From: Streptomyces sp. CBMA156
GTDB lineage: Bacteria; Actinomycetota; Actinomycetes; Streptomycetales; Streptomycetaceae
Reading direction: 5' to 3'
Length of the DNA stretch: 37,496 nt
NCBI RefSeq assembly: GCF_014596515.1
Contig: NZ_MSJQ01000159.1
Coordinates: 1-37,496 of the forward strand
The position numbers and the translations under genes were made by a program. Numbering within the stretch: position 1 is the stretch's first letter; each line of letters starts with the position of its first letter. Shown piece by piece: positions 6,858 through 14,837 of the stretch. The notes under the pieces were generated by a model. The model made no database searches, was not told the origin of the DNA, and was given only the letters and a program-made list of their open reading frames with translations.

Positions 6858-8146
6858 GTGAGAAGACCTCCGGCGTCAACGAGGGCGCTCCCCTCGTCAG
6901 GGCGAAGGCAGCCAAGACCGTGACGGTTCACCGGCCGATGGTGTTCGGCGGCCAGTTGGTGAACACCCTCGACTACGTGGTCCTGCTGCACGTCCTGTTC
7001 GCCATCGCGGACGGCGAGGAGAACCTGACGGTCCCCAAGGTCTGGCGTCAGCTCCAGGAGCAGGGGATCCGCTCGGCGAAGAACGACCAGATCCTCGTCG
7101 GCCGTGACGCCGTCTACAAGGCGTTCGCCCGGCTGATTGCGGCCGGCTACGTCCACTTCGAGCAGGAGGTGGAGGTGCTGGAGAACGGCAGCAAGCGCAA
7201 GGGCAAGGCCGTCTACAAGGTCTTCGAGGACCCTCAGGACAACTCTGCCTGGAAGGCGGCGAGCGTCGAAGCTGCCGCAGCATCGTCGCAGGTCAGCCCG
7301 CTTCCCGGGTGCCGGGAAGCGGGGAACAGTCATGACGGTCATTCCGGTGTTTCCGCAGGTCAGCCCGCTTCCCGGGTGCCGGGATACGGGAACCCCGCTT
7401 CCCGGCACCCGGGAAGCGGGAAACCGCGCGTTCCCGCAGGTCAGCCCGCTTCCCGGGTATCGGGAAGCGGAGAGCTGCCCCCCCACACCCCCGGTGGGGG
7501 TAAAACCCCCCCTACCCCCCATGTCACTCCGGTGCCGTCGGTCCCTTCCGAGCGCCGTACCGGGAGGGGGAGGGTTCGCTCCGCCAACAACGACCACGGC
7601 TTCCCGCCCGAGGCGATCGAGGCTGCGATGGAGTTCCTCGCCGAGCTGCCGATGCCCTTTGCCTGCGGGCTGGCCGACCAGCGCAAGCACGCGCCGCTGC
7701 TCCTGGAGACCGTCCAGCGGCAGGGTTGGGAGCTCGGCCCGGAGCTCGCCAGGGCCCTGACCCACAAGTCGGCCACCGGTCTCGACAGCCCCACCCGGGC
7801 GCTCAAGGCCCGCTTCGGTGAGCTCCCGCGCCGTTCCGTCGTGCTCCGGGACTCCGCTCCTGCGGACACCGCGCCCGGGCCGGAGAATCCCTGCCCCGAC
7901 CACCCGCGTCTGGAGGCCTCGGGGTGCCCGCAGTGCGCTGCCGACCACCAGGTCGACCGTCAGCGCCGCACGCTCGACGCCGAGCGCGGCATCGACGACG
8001 AGTCCGCCCGTGCCGCCCTGGCGGCGCTGATCCAGCGTGGCAAGAAGCCCCGTACGGCCGCGGACCGTGGCCGTGACGCGGCGGCGCGCCAGGCCGAGGA
8101 AGCCCGCCGCCAGTCCGGCCGGCGAGCCGAGTTCCTCGCCGGCTGA
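6854..8146 (+). CDS. rep1: Rep1-like replication initiator with in-gene iterons
   Basis: GTG start with GGAGG 7 bases upstream; 430 residues. Residues 20-130 read as a winged-helix DNA-binding domain (LLHVLFAIADGEENLTVPKV, then GRDAVYKAFARLIAAGYVHF and a basic wing). Residues 145-215 are a low-complexity segment encoded by the palindromic iterons at 7297-7471. The C-terminal part (from about 245) is helical, with a short CPDHPRLEASGCPQC zinc-knuckle-like motif. In Streptomyces linear plasmids such as pSLA2, rep1 encodes an iteron-binding protein, its origin lies inside rep1, and a helicase gene follows; this gene has all three features. It probably binds the iterons and recruits the product of the next gene. 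The symbol is given by analogy. Confidence 0.8.
   Translation: MSEKTSGVNEGAPLVRAKAAKTVTVHRPMVFGGQLVNTLDYVVLLHVLFAIADGEENLTVPKVWRQLQEQGIRSAKNDQILVGRDAVYKAFARLIAAGYVHFEQEVEVLENGSKRKGKAVYKVFEDPQDNSAWKAASVEAAAASSQVSPLPGCREAGNSHDGHSGVSAGQPASRVPGYGNPASRHPGSGKPRVPAGQPASRVSGSGELPPHTPGGGKTPPTPHVTPVPSVPSERRTGRGRVRSANNDHGFPPEAIEAAMEFLAELPMPFACGLADQRKHAPLLLETVQRQGWELGPELARALTHKSATGLDSPTRALKARFGELPRRSVVLRDSAPADTAPGPENPCPDHPRLEASGCPQCAADHQVDRQRRTLDAERGIDDESARAALAALIQRGKKPRTAADRGRDAAARQAEEARRQSGRRAEFLAG
7297..7471. repeat. Palindromic iterons, candidate replication origin
   Basis: Four 27-base elements lie at 7297-7323, 7364-7390, 7394-7420 (inverted orientation) and 7445-7471. The first and third are perfect inverted repeats with 12-base arms (CCCGCTTCCCGG and its complement) around a 3-base centre; the others differ at a few bases. 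Copies one, two and four are each preceded by GCAGGTCAG. Iterons inside a rep gene next to a helicase gene match the known origin layout of Streptomyces linear plasmids. Direct proof of origin activity is not possible from sequence. Confidence 0.8.
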
Positions 8147-8162
8147 CACCCCCGAACAGCAC

Positions 8163-8203
8163 GACGGCCGCCGGTTGAACCCTGCCAGGCCCCGGCGGCC
8201 GTC
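8163..8203 (+). promoter_or_regulatory. Hairpin between rep1 and rep2
   Basis: GACGGCCGCCGG (8163-8174) pairs perfectly with CCGGCGGCCGTC (8192-8203) over a 17-base loop, directly before the AAGGAGA ribosome binding site of rep2. It could be an attenuator or mRNA-stability element that sets the Rep1:Rep2 ratio. Confidence 0.5.
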
Positions 8204-8224
8204 CGATCCCAAGGAGAGATCACG

Positions 8225-9880
8225 ATGAACGTACCCGACCAGAAGACCACCGGCCCCGACGCCCCGGCCTCGTCGGCGATCCCGGCCCGGGCGGCCGAGC
8301 ACGACTGGAGCGGCCAGGAACCCGACGACGACGGCTTCGGTCCGGAGCTCGCCCTCCCCGCCCCCCGGGCCGTGTTCGGCCGTCCCCGCCGCCAGGCCGA
8401 ACGCGACAGCGACACCAGCGGGGACGGTTTCGAGCGCGTGCCCCCGCAGGACCTGGACGCCGAGAAGTCCGTCCTCGGCGGCATGCTGCTCTCCAAGGAC
8501 GCCATCGCCGACGTGGTCGAGGTGCTCAAGCCGGCCGACTACTACCGGCCCGCGCACGAGATGGTGCACGGCGCGATCCTCGACCTGTACGGCCGCGGCG
8601 AGCCGGCCGACCCGATCACCGTGGCTGGCGAGCTGACCAAGCGCGGCGAGCTCCAGCGGGTCGGCGGCCCCGGCTACCTGCACACCCTGGTCAACTCCGT
8701 CCCGACCGCGGCCAACGCCGAGTACTACGCCCAGATCGTGCACGAGCGCGCCGTCCTGCGCCGGATGGTCGAGGCCGGCACCCGGATCGCCGGCATGGGC
8801 TACGCCGCCGAGGGCGACGTCGAGGAGATCGTCAACGCCGCCCAGGCCGAGGTCATGGCCCTCGTCGACCAGCGCAGCGAGGACGGCGCCGCGCCGCTGA
8901 TGGACGGCATGGACGTCACCATGGGCAAGGTCGAGGACCGCAAGCACAACAAGGGCCAGATGTCCGGCGTGCCGACCGGCTTCACCGACCTCGACCAGCT
9001 CACCCAGGGCCTCCAGGGCGGCCAGATGATCGTCATCGCCGCCCGTCCGGCCGTCGGCAAATCCACGCTAGCCCTGGACATCGCCCGCTCCGCCAGCATC
9101 ACCCACCGCCTCACCACCGCCCTGTTCTCCCTGGAGATGGGCCGCGAGGAGATCCAGCTGCGCGCCGTCTCCGCCGAGGGCCGCGTCGCGCTGCACCACC
9201 TGCGCTCGGGCGACATGACCGACGACGACTGGGTGCGCTCCGGCCGGGCGATCAGCCGCATGACCGAAGCCCCCCTGCTGATCGACGACAACCCGGCGCA
9301 GTCCGCGCTGTCCATCGCCGCCCGCTGCCGCAAGATCAAGCAGCGCCGCGGCCTGGACCTGGTCATCGTCGACTACCTCCAGCTGCTCCAGGGCGCCGGC
9401 CGCCGCGCGGAGAACCGCCAGCAGGAGGTCAGCGACATGTCCCGCAACCTCAAACTGCTCGCCAAGCAGCTCGGCGTCCCCGTCATCGCGCTCTCCCAGC
9501 TCAACCGCGGACCCGAACAGCGCGCCGACAAGCGCCCGATGATCTCCGACCTGCGCGAGTCCGGCTCCATCGAGCAGGACGCCGACGTCGTGATCCTGCT
9601 GCACCGCGAGGACACCTACGAGAAGGACTCCAAGCGTTCGGGCGAGGCCGACCTGATCGTCGCCAAGCACCGCAACGGGCCCACCGCCACGATCACCACC
9701 GCCTTCCAGGGCCACTACAGCCGGTTCGTCGACATGACCCGCGACGACGAAGTCGGCCGGCACTTCCCCGACGACACGTACGAGCCCGACTTCACCCCGA
9801 TCGGCGCCGTCGCCCCACAGCCCACCGACACCGCCGAGTGGAGCCCCAGCACCAACCTGGCATCCGACCTCGGACTCTGA
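8225..9880 (+). CDS. rep2: DnaB-type replicative helicase (Rep2)
   Basis: 551 residues, ATG with AAGGAGA upstream. The first 65 residues are an extra acidic and proline-rich leader. They are followed by the DnaB N-terminal helical domain (RVPPQDLDAEKSVLGGMLLS) and the RecA-like motor. Motifs: Walker A ARPAVGKST at about 273-281, Walker B LVIVDYLQL at about 379-387, the DnaB signature SQLNRGPE, and the SDLRESGSIEQDADVV segment. All catalytic residues look intact. In linear streptomycete plasmids the gene after rep1 encodes the helicase needed for autonomous replication. It acts as a hexamer at the plasmid fork. A strong terminator follows at once. Confidence 0.93.
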   Translation: MNVPDQKTTGPDAPASSAIPARAAEHDWSGQEPDDDGFGPELALPAPRAVFGRPRRQAERDSDTSGDGFERVPPQDLDAEKSVLGGMLLSKDAIADVVEVLKPADYYRPAHEMVHGAILDLYGRGEPADPITVAGELTKRGELQRVGGPGYLHTLVNSVPTAANAEYYAQIVHERAVLRRMVEAGTRIAGMGYAAEGDVEEIVNAAQAEVMALVDQRSEDGAAPLMDGMDVTMGKVEDRKHNKGQMSGVPTGFTDLDQLTQGLQGGQMIVIAARPAVGKSTLALDIARSASITHRLTTALFSLEMGREEIQLRAVSAEGRVALHHLRSGDMTDDDWVRSGRAISRMTEAPLLIDDNPAQSALSIAARCRKIKQRRGLDLVIVDYLQLLQGAGRRAENRQQEVSDMSRNLKLLAKQLGVPVIALSQLNRGPEQRADKRPMISDLRESGSIEQDADVVILLHREDTYEKDSKRSGEADLIVAKHRNGPTATITTAFQGHYSRFVDMTRDDEVGRHFPDDTYEPDFTPIGAVAPQPTDTAEWSPSTNLASDLGL

Positions 9881-9892
9881 CAGCCCTGAGGA

Positions 9893-9917
9893 GCGCCCTG
9901 AGTGCCCCTCAGGGCGC
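9893..9917 (+). terminator. Terminator of the rep operon
   Basis: A perfect 10-base stem, GCGCCCTGAG (9893-9902) with CTCAGGGCGC (9908-9917), closes a 5-base loop 12 bases past the rep2 stop codon. Confidence 0.8.
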
Positions 9918-9941
9918 CTAGCTGCCCCGCATGCGACGCAG

Positions 9942-9967
9942 GCCGGGCGAGGCCGTGATCGCCCGGC
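9942..9967. terminator. Second hairpin after rep2
   Basis: GCCGGGCGA (9942-9950) pairs perfectly with TCGCCCGGC (9959-9967) over 8 bases, 25 bases beyond the first terminator. It probably reinforces termination. Confidence 0.6.
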
Positions 9968-10019
9968 AGAAGACGATCTAGAGCCCGTCCCCGTTGGGTG
10001 TGGGCGCAATCGATTTGCA

Positions 10020-10039
10020 GCCCCACCGTCCGGTGGGGC
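10020..10039 (+). promoter_or_regulatory. Hairpin in the leader of the 89-residue gene
   Basis: GCCCCACCG at 10020-10028 and CGGTGGGGC at 10031-10039 form a nearly complete palindrome just ahead of the GGAGAGG ribosome binding site at 10050. It may be an operator or a leader hairpin. Confidence 0.35.
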
Positions 10040-10061
10040 GCCACCTTCGGAGAGGAACCCG

Positions 10062-10331
10062 ATGTCCGGATACCAGATCGTGCACCTGCCTGACACCGTC
10101 ACCGTGGCCCGGTCGATTGTTCGCGACCGGCGCGTGTCCGCCAGCGACCTGGGGGTCTACGTGCGGTTCGTGGACGCCGCCGAGATGTTCCACACCCCGG
10201 ATATCGACCTCCTGGCGGGGGAGATGCGGATGCCCCGGGAGGAGACCGAAGCGGCCATCGCCCGCCTGGTGGCCCTGGAGTACCTCGACGACCTCTCGGA
10301 CCGTCCGGTGCTCGTCCAGCCCGAGGCATAA
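10062..10331 (+). CDS. Small hypothetical protein, winged-helix-like (89 aa)
   Basis: ATG with GGAGAGG upstream. The protein reads MSGYQIVHLPDTVTVARSIV, then an SASDLGVYVRFVDAAEMF helix. The segment MPREETEAAIARLVALEYLD looks like the recognition helices of a small winged-helix protein in which the next residues form the wing (LSDRPVLVQ). Similar short helix-turn-helix proteins accompany actinomycete plasmid replication genes. The family assignment is tentative; no catalytic motif is present. Confidence 0.65.
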   Translation: MSGYQIVHLPDTVTVARSIVRDRRVSASDLGVYVRFVDAAEMFHTPDIDLLAGEMRMPREETEAAIARLVALEYLDDLSDRPVLVQPEA

Positions 10332-10472
10332 GTCGTCGGTCAGGCCGGGAGGTTGAAGCCCTACGCCACTCCCAGGAGGGTGCCGGTGGGCTAGGGGGGC
10401 TCGTGGTGTGCACGGGGCCGCTCAAGGGGCCTCGCGGCGGCTTCCCGGCGGCCGTTCGGGTCGGACGGCGGG

Positions 10473-11054
10473 TCAGTGGAGCGGTTCGGTGCCGGCGTCG
10501 TCGGTGCCGGGCTGCCGGCGGGCGAACTGGACGGCCGCCAGGTCGACGGCTTCGCGGACGCTGAGTCCGGTGCCGTCGACCGGCAGTACGGCCTCCCGGA
10601 GGTCCCGGGCCCGTGTGTCGAGTGCGGCCGCCAGTCCGCGCTGCTCGGCCGTCAGGCGCCGCCAGGACCTGCGGTTCGGCGGGGCGCTGGCACCGACCGA
10701 GGTGCTGCCCCCGCGCACGCGGTCCGGGGTGGGTCCCTTGCCGGTCTCCAGTCGCCACGTTGCTGACCGCTCCGGGCCGGCGGTGCCGAGCGACCGCAGC
10801 CAGCCGGCTGTTACGGTCGTGGTGGCCACGCCGATCGCCTCGGCCAGCTCGCGCAGGGACGCCGTGTGCTCCCGGCCGCCTCCGCCCGCTTCGCAGATCT
10901 CCAGCCGTGCCAGCAGGTTGCGCCGGTCCGTCGACGGCGCCATCCCGTCCCAGTCCAGACCCTCCACCAGCCTGCGCAGCCCGGCCAGGCTGACCGCCGC
11001 CGATCCCGGCCCAGGGGCGGCGTTTTCCTCGACGGGCCGACGCGCAGTGCTCAT
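10473..11054 (-). CDS. Putative HTH DNA-binding protein (193 aa)
   Basis: The ATG at 11054 has GGGAGA 8 bases upstream; the frame upstream of it is not protein-like. Residues 30-60 are helical. Around residues 65-90, ASLRELAEAIGVATTTVTAG has the shape of a helix-turn-helix. A linker with low complexity follows, then a C-terminal helical region (RRLTAEQRGLAAALDTRARD). No family is recognised. It is convergent with the 89-residue gene and divergent from the partial tap copy, so a role in regulating either is conceivable. Confidence 0.65.
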   Translation of the reverse strand: MSTARRPVEENAAPGPGSAAVSLAGLRRLVEGLDWDGMAPSTDRRNLLARLEICEAGGGGREHTASLRELAEAIGVATTTVTAGWLRSLGTAGPERSATWRLETGKGPTPDRVRGGSTSVGASAPPNRRSWRRLTAEQRGLAAALDTRARDLREAVLPVDGTGLSVREAVDLAAVQFARRQPGTDDAGTEPLH

Positions 11055-11125
11055 CCGCGCAGTCTCCCACCGGCGCATCCGGCCCGCCGAAGTCCGGCCT
11101 CTGCGGCGCGCCACCCACCCTGTGC

Positions 11126-11198
11126 ACCCCGTCACTCAAAGAGCGATTCAACCCGTATTTCATGGAAATTATCCATGGAAAATGGATAGGGTGCTTGC
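11126..11198 (+). promoter_or_regulatory. Promoter and operator of the partial tap copy
   Basis: The segment is homologous to the region before the full tap-like gene (28275-28346). It contains ATCCAT (11171-11176) and ATGGAT (11182-11187) as an inverted repeat. TAGGGT at 11187-11192 fits a -10 element only 6 bases before the ATG, which predicts a leaderless transcript. No ribosome binding site is visible. Confidence 0.5.
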
Positions 11199-12362
11199 AT
11201 GGTACTCGGCACGTTGGAAACGCTGCGGCTCACGATCGCCGCGATCCGCCAGCGCACCGGGGAGAGCCAGCGCGAGCTGGCGGCCGCCCTCGACCTGACC
11301 CAGGACAAGATCAGCCGCCGTCAGTCCGGCGCGCAGCCGTGGTCCCTGGACGAGGTCGACACCCTGGCCGGGCACTGGGGGATGGGCCCCCTCGACCTCC
11401 TCGCCGGTCCCACCCACGCCGCCCAGTCCCTCACCTGGCCGCCCGGCACCGCCGCCCCCGCGCCGGTGCACGCGCTGGTGCCGCCGGCCTTCGCCGCCCC
11501 GGCCGCGCCCACCCCGATGGGCCCGGCCCCGCTCCCCGCACCGACCGCCCCCGTAGCGCGGCGCCGGGCGCCCCGCCGTGGCCCGGCCGAGCCCTACGTT
11601 CCCCACACCCCCGTACCGGACAGCTGGGTACGCCCCGGCGAACGGGCCGCCGCCGCCCCGACCGGAGTGGACGACACCGGGGTCGAGGTCACCTACGACC
11701 GGTACGCCGACCGCGGCCCGGACGGCGAACCCGCGATCTACCCGCCCGCGCCGTGTGTGCACTGCGGGCAGCCGGTCCACCTCCGGATCGGCGGCCAGCC
11801 GAGCCACCCCGCCGCCGGCTGCGTCCTCAACCCCGCCCCGGAGGCCGCCGTCCAGGACGAACAGCAGCAGCCCGTCGACGCCGCCCCGGCCACCAGGCCC
11901 GCCCCGGCGCCGGCGGCAGACGAGGGCCTGCCCGCCGCCGAGGCCGAACAGCCCCCGGGCACCGCTGCGCCCGAGCAGCCGGCCCCGACCGACGAAGCCG
12001 ACGACGTCGGGCAGCTGCTGGTCGACCCGGCCCTGGTCGGCCTGCCCACCGCGGACTACGACCGGGACCAGGCCGGCCAGCCCGTCACCCACCCGGCCAC
12101 GCCGTGCGAGCAGTGCGGACGACCCGTCACCCACCGCATCGGCGGCCACCCGCTCCACCTCGGCGGCTGGTGCACCCCCGCGACCACCACCCCGGCCACC
12201 ACCGACACCCCGACGCCCGTCCAGGCCGCCGGCGCCGAGCAGCAGCCCACCGCCGCGGAGCCGCCCGCCGCCGTCCCGGCCGCCAACTCGCCCGCCGCTG
12301 CGCCCGGTACTACGACGACTACGCCAGCGCCCCGCTGTTCATCGACGACAGCGAGCACCTGA
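11199..12362 (+). pseudogene. 5' copy of the tap-like gene, truncated by fusion to dnaB sequence
   Basis: The first 365 or so codons copy the N-terminal half of the tap-like gene at 28347. They cover the same XRE-type helix-turn-helix (MVLGTLETLRLTIAAI, SQRELAAALDLTQDK), the same proline/alanine linker, and both zinc-knuckle-like motifs (CVHCGQ..C and CEQCGR..C). Near 12290 the similarity stops and the frame runs out of phase into the 3' part of a dnaB gene, adding an unrelated tail that ends TTTTTPAPRCSSTTAST. The catalytic C-terminal half is missing. The first 600 or so bases are nearly identical to the full copy, and later parts differ by indels and substitutions. The truncated product would keep the DNA-binding half and might compete with the full protein; that is inference. 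Confidence 0.8.
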
Positions 12363-12823
12363 CCGTCATGGACGTCGCGGCCAAGGCCCGCCGGCTCAAG
12401 CAGCAGCACGACATCGGCCTGATCGTCATCGACTACATCCAGCTGATGAAGTCCGGCACCCGCAACCCCGAGAACCGCCAGCAGGAAGTCAGCGACATCT
12501 CCCGCAACCTCAAGCTCCTCGCCAAGCAGCTCAAGGTGCCCGTGGTCGGACTCTCCCAGCTCAACCGCGGACCCGAGCAGCGCACCGACAAGAAGCCCCT
12601 GGTGTCGGATCTGCGCGAGTCCGGCTCACTGGAGCAGGACGCCGACATCGTCATCCTCCTGCACCGCGAGGACGCCTACGAGAAGGACTCCCCGCGCGCC
12701 GGCGAGGCCGACCTGATCATCGCCAAGCACCGGGGCGGCCCGACCTCCACCATCACCGTCGGCTTCCAAGGCCACTACAGCCGCTTCGTGGACATGGTCC
12801 GCGAGGACAGGCTCGACCGCTAG
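12302..12823 (+). pseudogene. 3' fragment of a second DnaB helicase gene
   Basis: In the frame starting at 12302 the translation gives about 173 residues of a DnaB C-terminal domain: APLFIDDSEHLTVMDVAAKA, Walker B LIVIDYIQL, SQLNRGPEQRTDKKP and SDLRESGSLEQDADIV. Walker A and everything before it are absent. The fragment is clearly homologous to, but different from, rep2 at 8225, so it derives from another dnaB. It is out of frame with the partial tap copy in front and has no start of its own. It marks a recombination joint. Confidence 0.85.
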
Positions 12824-13004
12824 GACCATGTCGAGGTCCGGGTCCAGGAGCACCCCAGTACTCCTGGACCCGCACCTTGGCCCCGTCTCGGGCGGGGGCC
12901 GAGATCGACCCCCCCAGAGGGTGATCCAGAGGTTCGGCGGACAACACCGGGGACGTCACGACAATCTGACGTGGCCAGTCACCGCTATGGCAGGAGAGAT
13001 TGCG

Positions 13005-13913
13005 TTGAGCAGCCTGTACGACTGTGTCGTGTGCCTGAAGCCGATCAAGGTGGCACCGGACGGCAAGATCCGCATCGAGGGCATCGTCAAGCACGAGAAG
13101 CAATGGCTGTGGGGCCCCTACCCGGTTCACGAGTCCTGCCGGCTGAACATCCGCACCATCTACGACCAGCTGCTCGGCGACGGTATCCACGTGGCGATCG
13201 GCTTCCGTACGCCTGCGGCCGATCCCGAGACCGCGGAGCTGTTGGACGAGTGGGCCGGGGCGACCCCCGGCTCGGTGGCCAAAGAGTGGCCTGGGGACTG
13301 GTCCCGCCATGTGCCGCCCCTGGAGACGCCCTGGCCCGAGTTCACCGACCTGATCGATCTGAGCCACAACCACCTGACCGGGCTCATCGCCAAGCGCGGC
13401 AGCAGCGAGGCCCCGGCCGGTACGGCCCTGGCCGTTCACGCCGCCGCCGCAGGCAAGCGTGTCCTGCTGTTCACTGGCTACCCGCCCCAGCTGACCCGTC
13501 CCACCCTGGTCGTCGACGAGACCCATAGCCCGACCCCCGACGGAGTCAGCCGCGCGATGCAGAGCGTGCGGCCCGACCTGGTCGTCATCGAACGCTGGGA
13601 ACGGATGCACGCCGACCGGCCGGTCGGCGGAACCCGCGCCGACGTGCTCGAAAGCATCGGGCTCGAACTGAAACGCGCCATCCTGGACCACGGGATCCCC
13701 TGCGTGGTTACCACCTCGGTCCTCGGTGATGTCGATGTTCAGTACCCGCTCCTGCACCGGATCGGCCTCGACTCCCCCGCAGCGATCATGGTCGAGTTCT
13801 GCAACCCGCTGCTCCTGCTCAAGCGCCACAGCCCCGCCGAGGTTCTCGTTCGTGTGGAGCGGCACATGTCCATGCAGGACCAGACCGTCCACGCCGTGGC
13901 ATGGAAGAGCTGA
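13005..13913 (+). CDS. Zn-finger protein with a degenerate DnaB/RecA-like domain
   Basis: I chose the TTG at 13005 because AGGAGAG lies 6 bases upstream; an ATG at 12987 is in frame but lacks a site. The 302-residue protein starts with a zinc-binding pattern, CVVCLKP with HESC about 35 residues later. From about residue 120 its segments line up in order with a DnaB motor. LIAKRGSSEAPAGTALAVHA stands where Walker A should be, but without GKS/T. LVVIERWERM stands at Walker B with D replaced by E. LELKRAILDHGIPCVVTTSV matches the helix and strand before SQLNR. I infer a catalytically dead helicase-like protein, perhaps an adaptor or inhibitor of the plasmid helicase. It follows the dnaB fragment closely. 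Confidence 0.65.
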   Translation: MSSLYDCVVCLKPIKVAPDGKIRIEGIVKHEKQWLWGPYPVHESCRLNIRTIYDQLLGDGIHVAIGFRTPAADPETAELLDEWAGATPGSVAKEWPGDWSRHVPPLETPWPEFTDLIDLSHNHLTGLIAKRGSSEAPAGTALAVHAAAAGKRVLLFTGYPPQLTRPTLVVDETHSPTPDGVSRAMQSVRPDLVVIERWERMHADRPVGGTRADVLESIGLELKRAILDHGIPCVVTTSVLGDVDVQYPLLHRIGLDSPAAIMVEFCNPLLLLKRHSPAEVLVRVERHMSMQDQTVHAVAWKS

Positions 13914-14316
13914 CCTTCGCTGTTCCGCACGAAACGTCCAGGTCAGACCCCCCGTCGGATTCCGAGGGGGGGTCTGACCTGGGCATTGCGGACCCCCCTC
14001 GGATTCCGAGGGGGGTCCCTCGGAATCCGACCCCCTTCTCCTTCCCTCTCCTACTCCCTCTTCTCTCCCCGCGCACGCGGGCACCCGTCCCGCTGCCGCC
14101 ACTCAGGCACCGGACGAGAGAGAGAATCAGGCTGCGTCCCAGGAACCGACGGCCGTCGGGGAGGGTGGCCGCACGGGTGCGGCCACCTCCGCCCAACCGC
14201 AGGAGCCGGCCGCACCGACCACCACGGCGCCAGGGGACGTTCCCGCGCAGCGGGAGACCTGCGGGCAGCCGGACCCGCAGGCGCTGGCGGCGTACGAGAC
14301 GGCGTTGGGCGGTCCG
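13914..14316 (+). pseudogene. Relic of a rep1-like gene carrying palindromic iterons
   Basis: Between the stop at 13913 and the CoiA-like fragment, protein-like sequence shifts frame once. First comes RSDPPSDSEGGSDLGIADPP (frame of 13901), then, after the G-run near 14012, a segment TRPAAATQAPDERENQAA leading to PDPQALAAYETALGG. A palindrome-encoded low-complexity segment followed by an alanine/proline/glutamine linker is the same design as the middle of rep1 at 6854. No N-terminal DNA-binding domain remains. I read it as the middle of a dead initiator gene; the evidence is composition and layout only. Confidence 0.4.
13940..14035. repeat. Second palindromic repeat cluster
   Basis: AGGTCAGACCCCCC (13940-13953) pairs with GGGGGGTCTGACCT (13967-13980). 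GGACCCCCCTCGGA (13990-14003) pairs perfectly with TCCGAGGGGGGTCC (14005-14018) around one base. The core TCGGATTCCGA occurs twice and TCGGAATCCGA once. The cluster could terminate the 13005 gene, but its repeated core and its place in a rep-like reading frame resemble in-gene iterons. Confidence 0.65.
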
Positions 14317-14812
14317 GCGCTGCCGCGTGTGCGGGCCCGGCCTGCTGGAGGAGATCGCCACCCCGATCGACCGGCGCGAGCGCGAACTCCTGGAGTGCCT
14401 GGAGCACCACCGCGACGGCGCCTGCCAGTCCGAGGAGAAGGGCCGGTCCCCGTGGATGACGATCCACCGTCGGACGGTCGGCGGCTGCACGGTCTGGGTC
14501 GCCGCCCACCTGCGAGTGCGTCACACTCCCACCGCCGAGGAGAGCGCGAAGCACCAAGCGATGAAGGAGCGGATCGCCAGGGCCGCAGAACGGCACGGCC
14601 TCCACGCCGAGGTCGAGGCACGCTCGACCGACGGGCGGATCCGCACCGACGTCCTCGTCACCGGCGACGACGGCCGGCGGATCGGCTGGGAGGCCCAGTA
14701 CTCGCCGATCACCGCCGGCACCGTCCGCCGCCGCTCCCGGGCCGCCGCCGAGCACGGGATCGTCCCGCTGTGGGTGACCGACACCAACCGCTCCCGGCCT
14801 CGGGGATCAACG
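14317..14812 (+). pseudogene. Competence protein CoiA-like fragment
   Basis: The frame reads RRCRVCGPGLLEEIATPIDR and continues to KHQAMKERIARAAERHGLHA, then RIRTDVLVTGDDGRRIGWEA followed by QYSPIT and PLWVTDTNRS. This is the pattern of actinomycete CoiA-like proteins: an H..MK..I helix, then D and E.Q motifs of a restriction-nuclease-like core. The sequence begins inside the rep-like relic without a start site. It ends abruptly after TNRS, where the translation becomes arginine-rich noise, so both ends look truncated. Confidence 0.6.
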
Positions 14813-14837
14813 GAACCGTGGCTATCGGTGAGAATGA

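Noticed and set aside
7297..7471. CRISPR array
   Set aside because: The repeats are palindromic, occur in both orientations, have irregular spacing of 3-40 bases, sit inside a coding sequence, and no cas genes are present.
6791..8947. Minus-strand open frame of 718 codons opposite rep1 and rep2
   Set aside because: It lies opposite two well-supported genes, is rich in G, R, V and L repeats, and has no ribosome binding site or motif.
11162..12823. One continuous 553-codon gene
   Set aside because: The first two thirds of this frame are an out-of-phase shadow of the partial tap copy; only the last 173 codons are real dnaB sequence.
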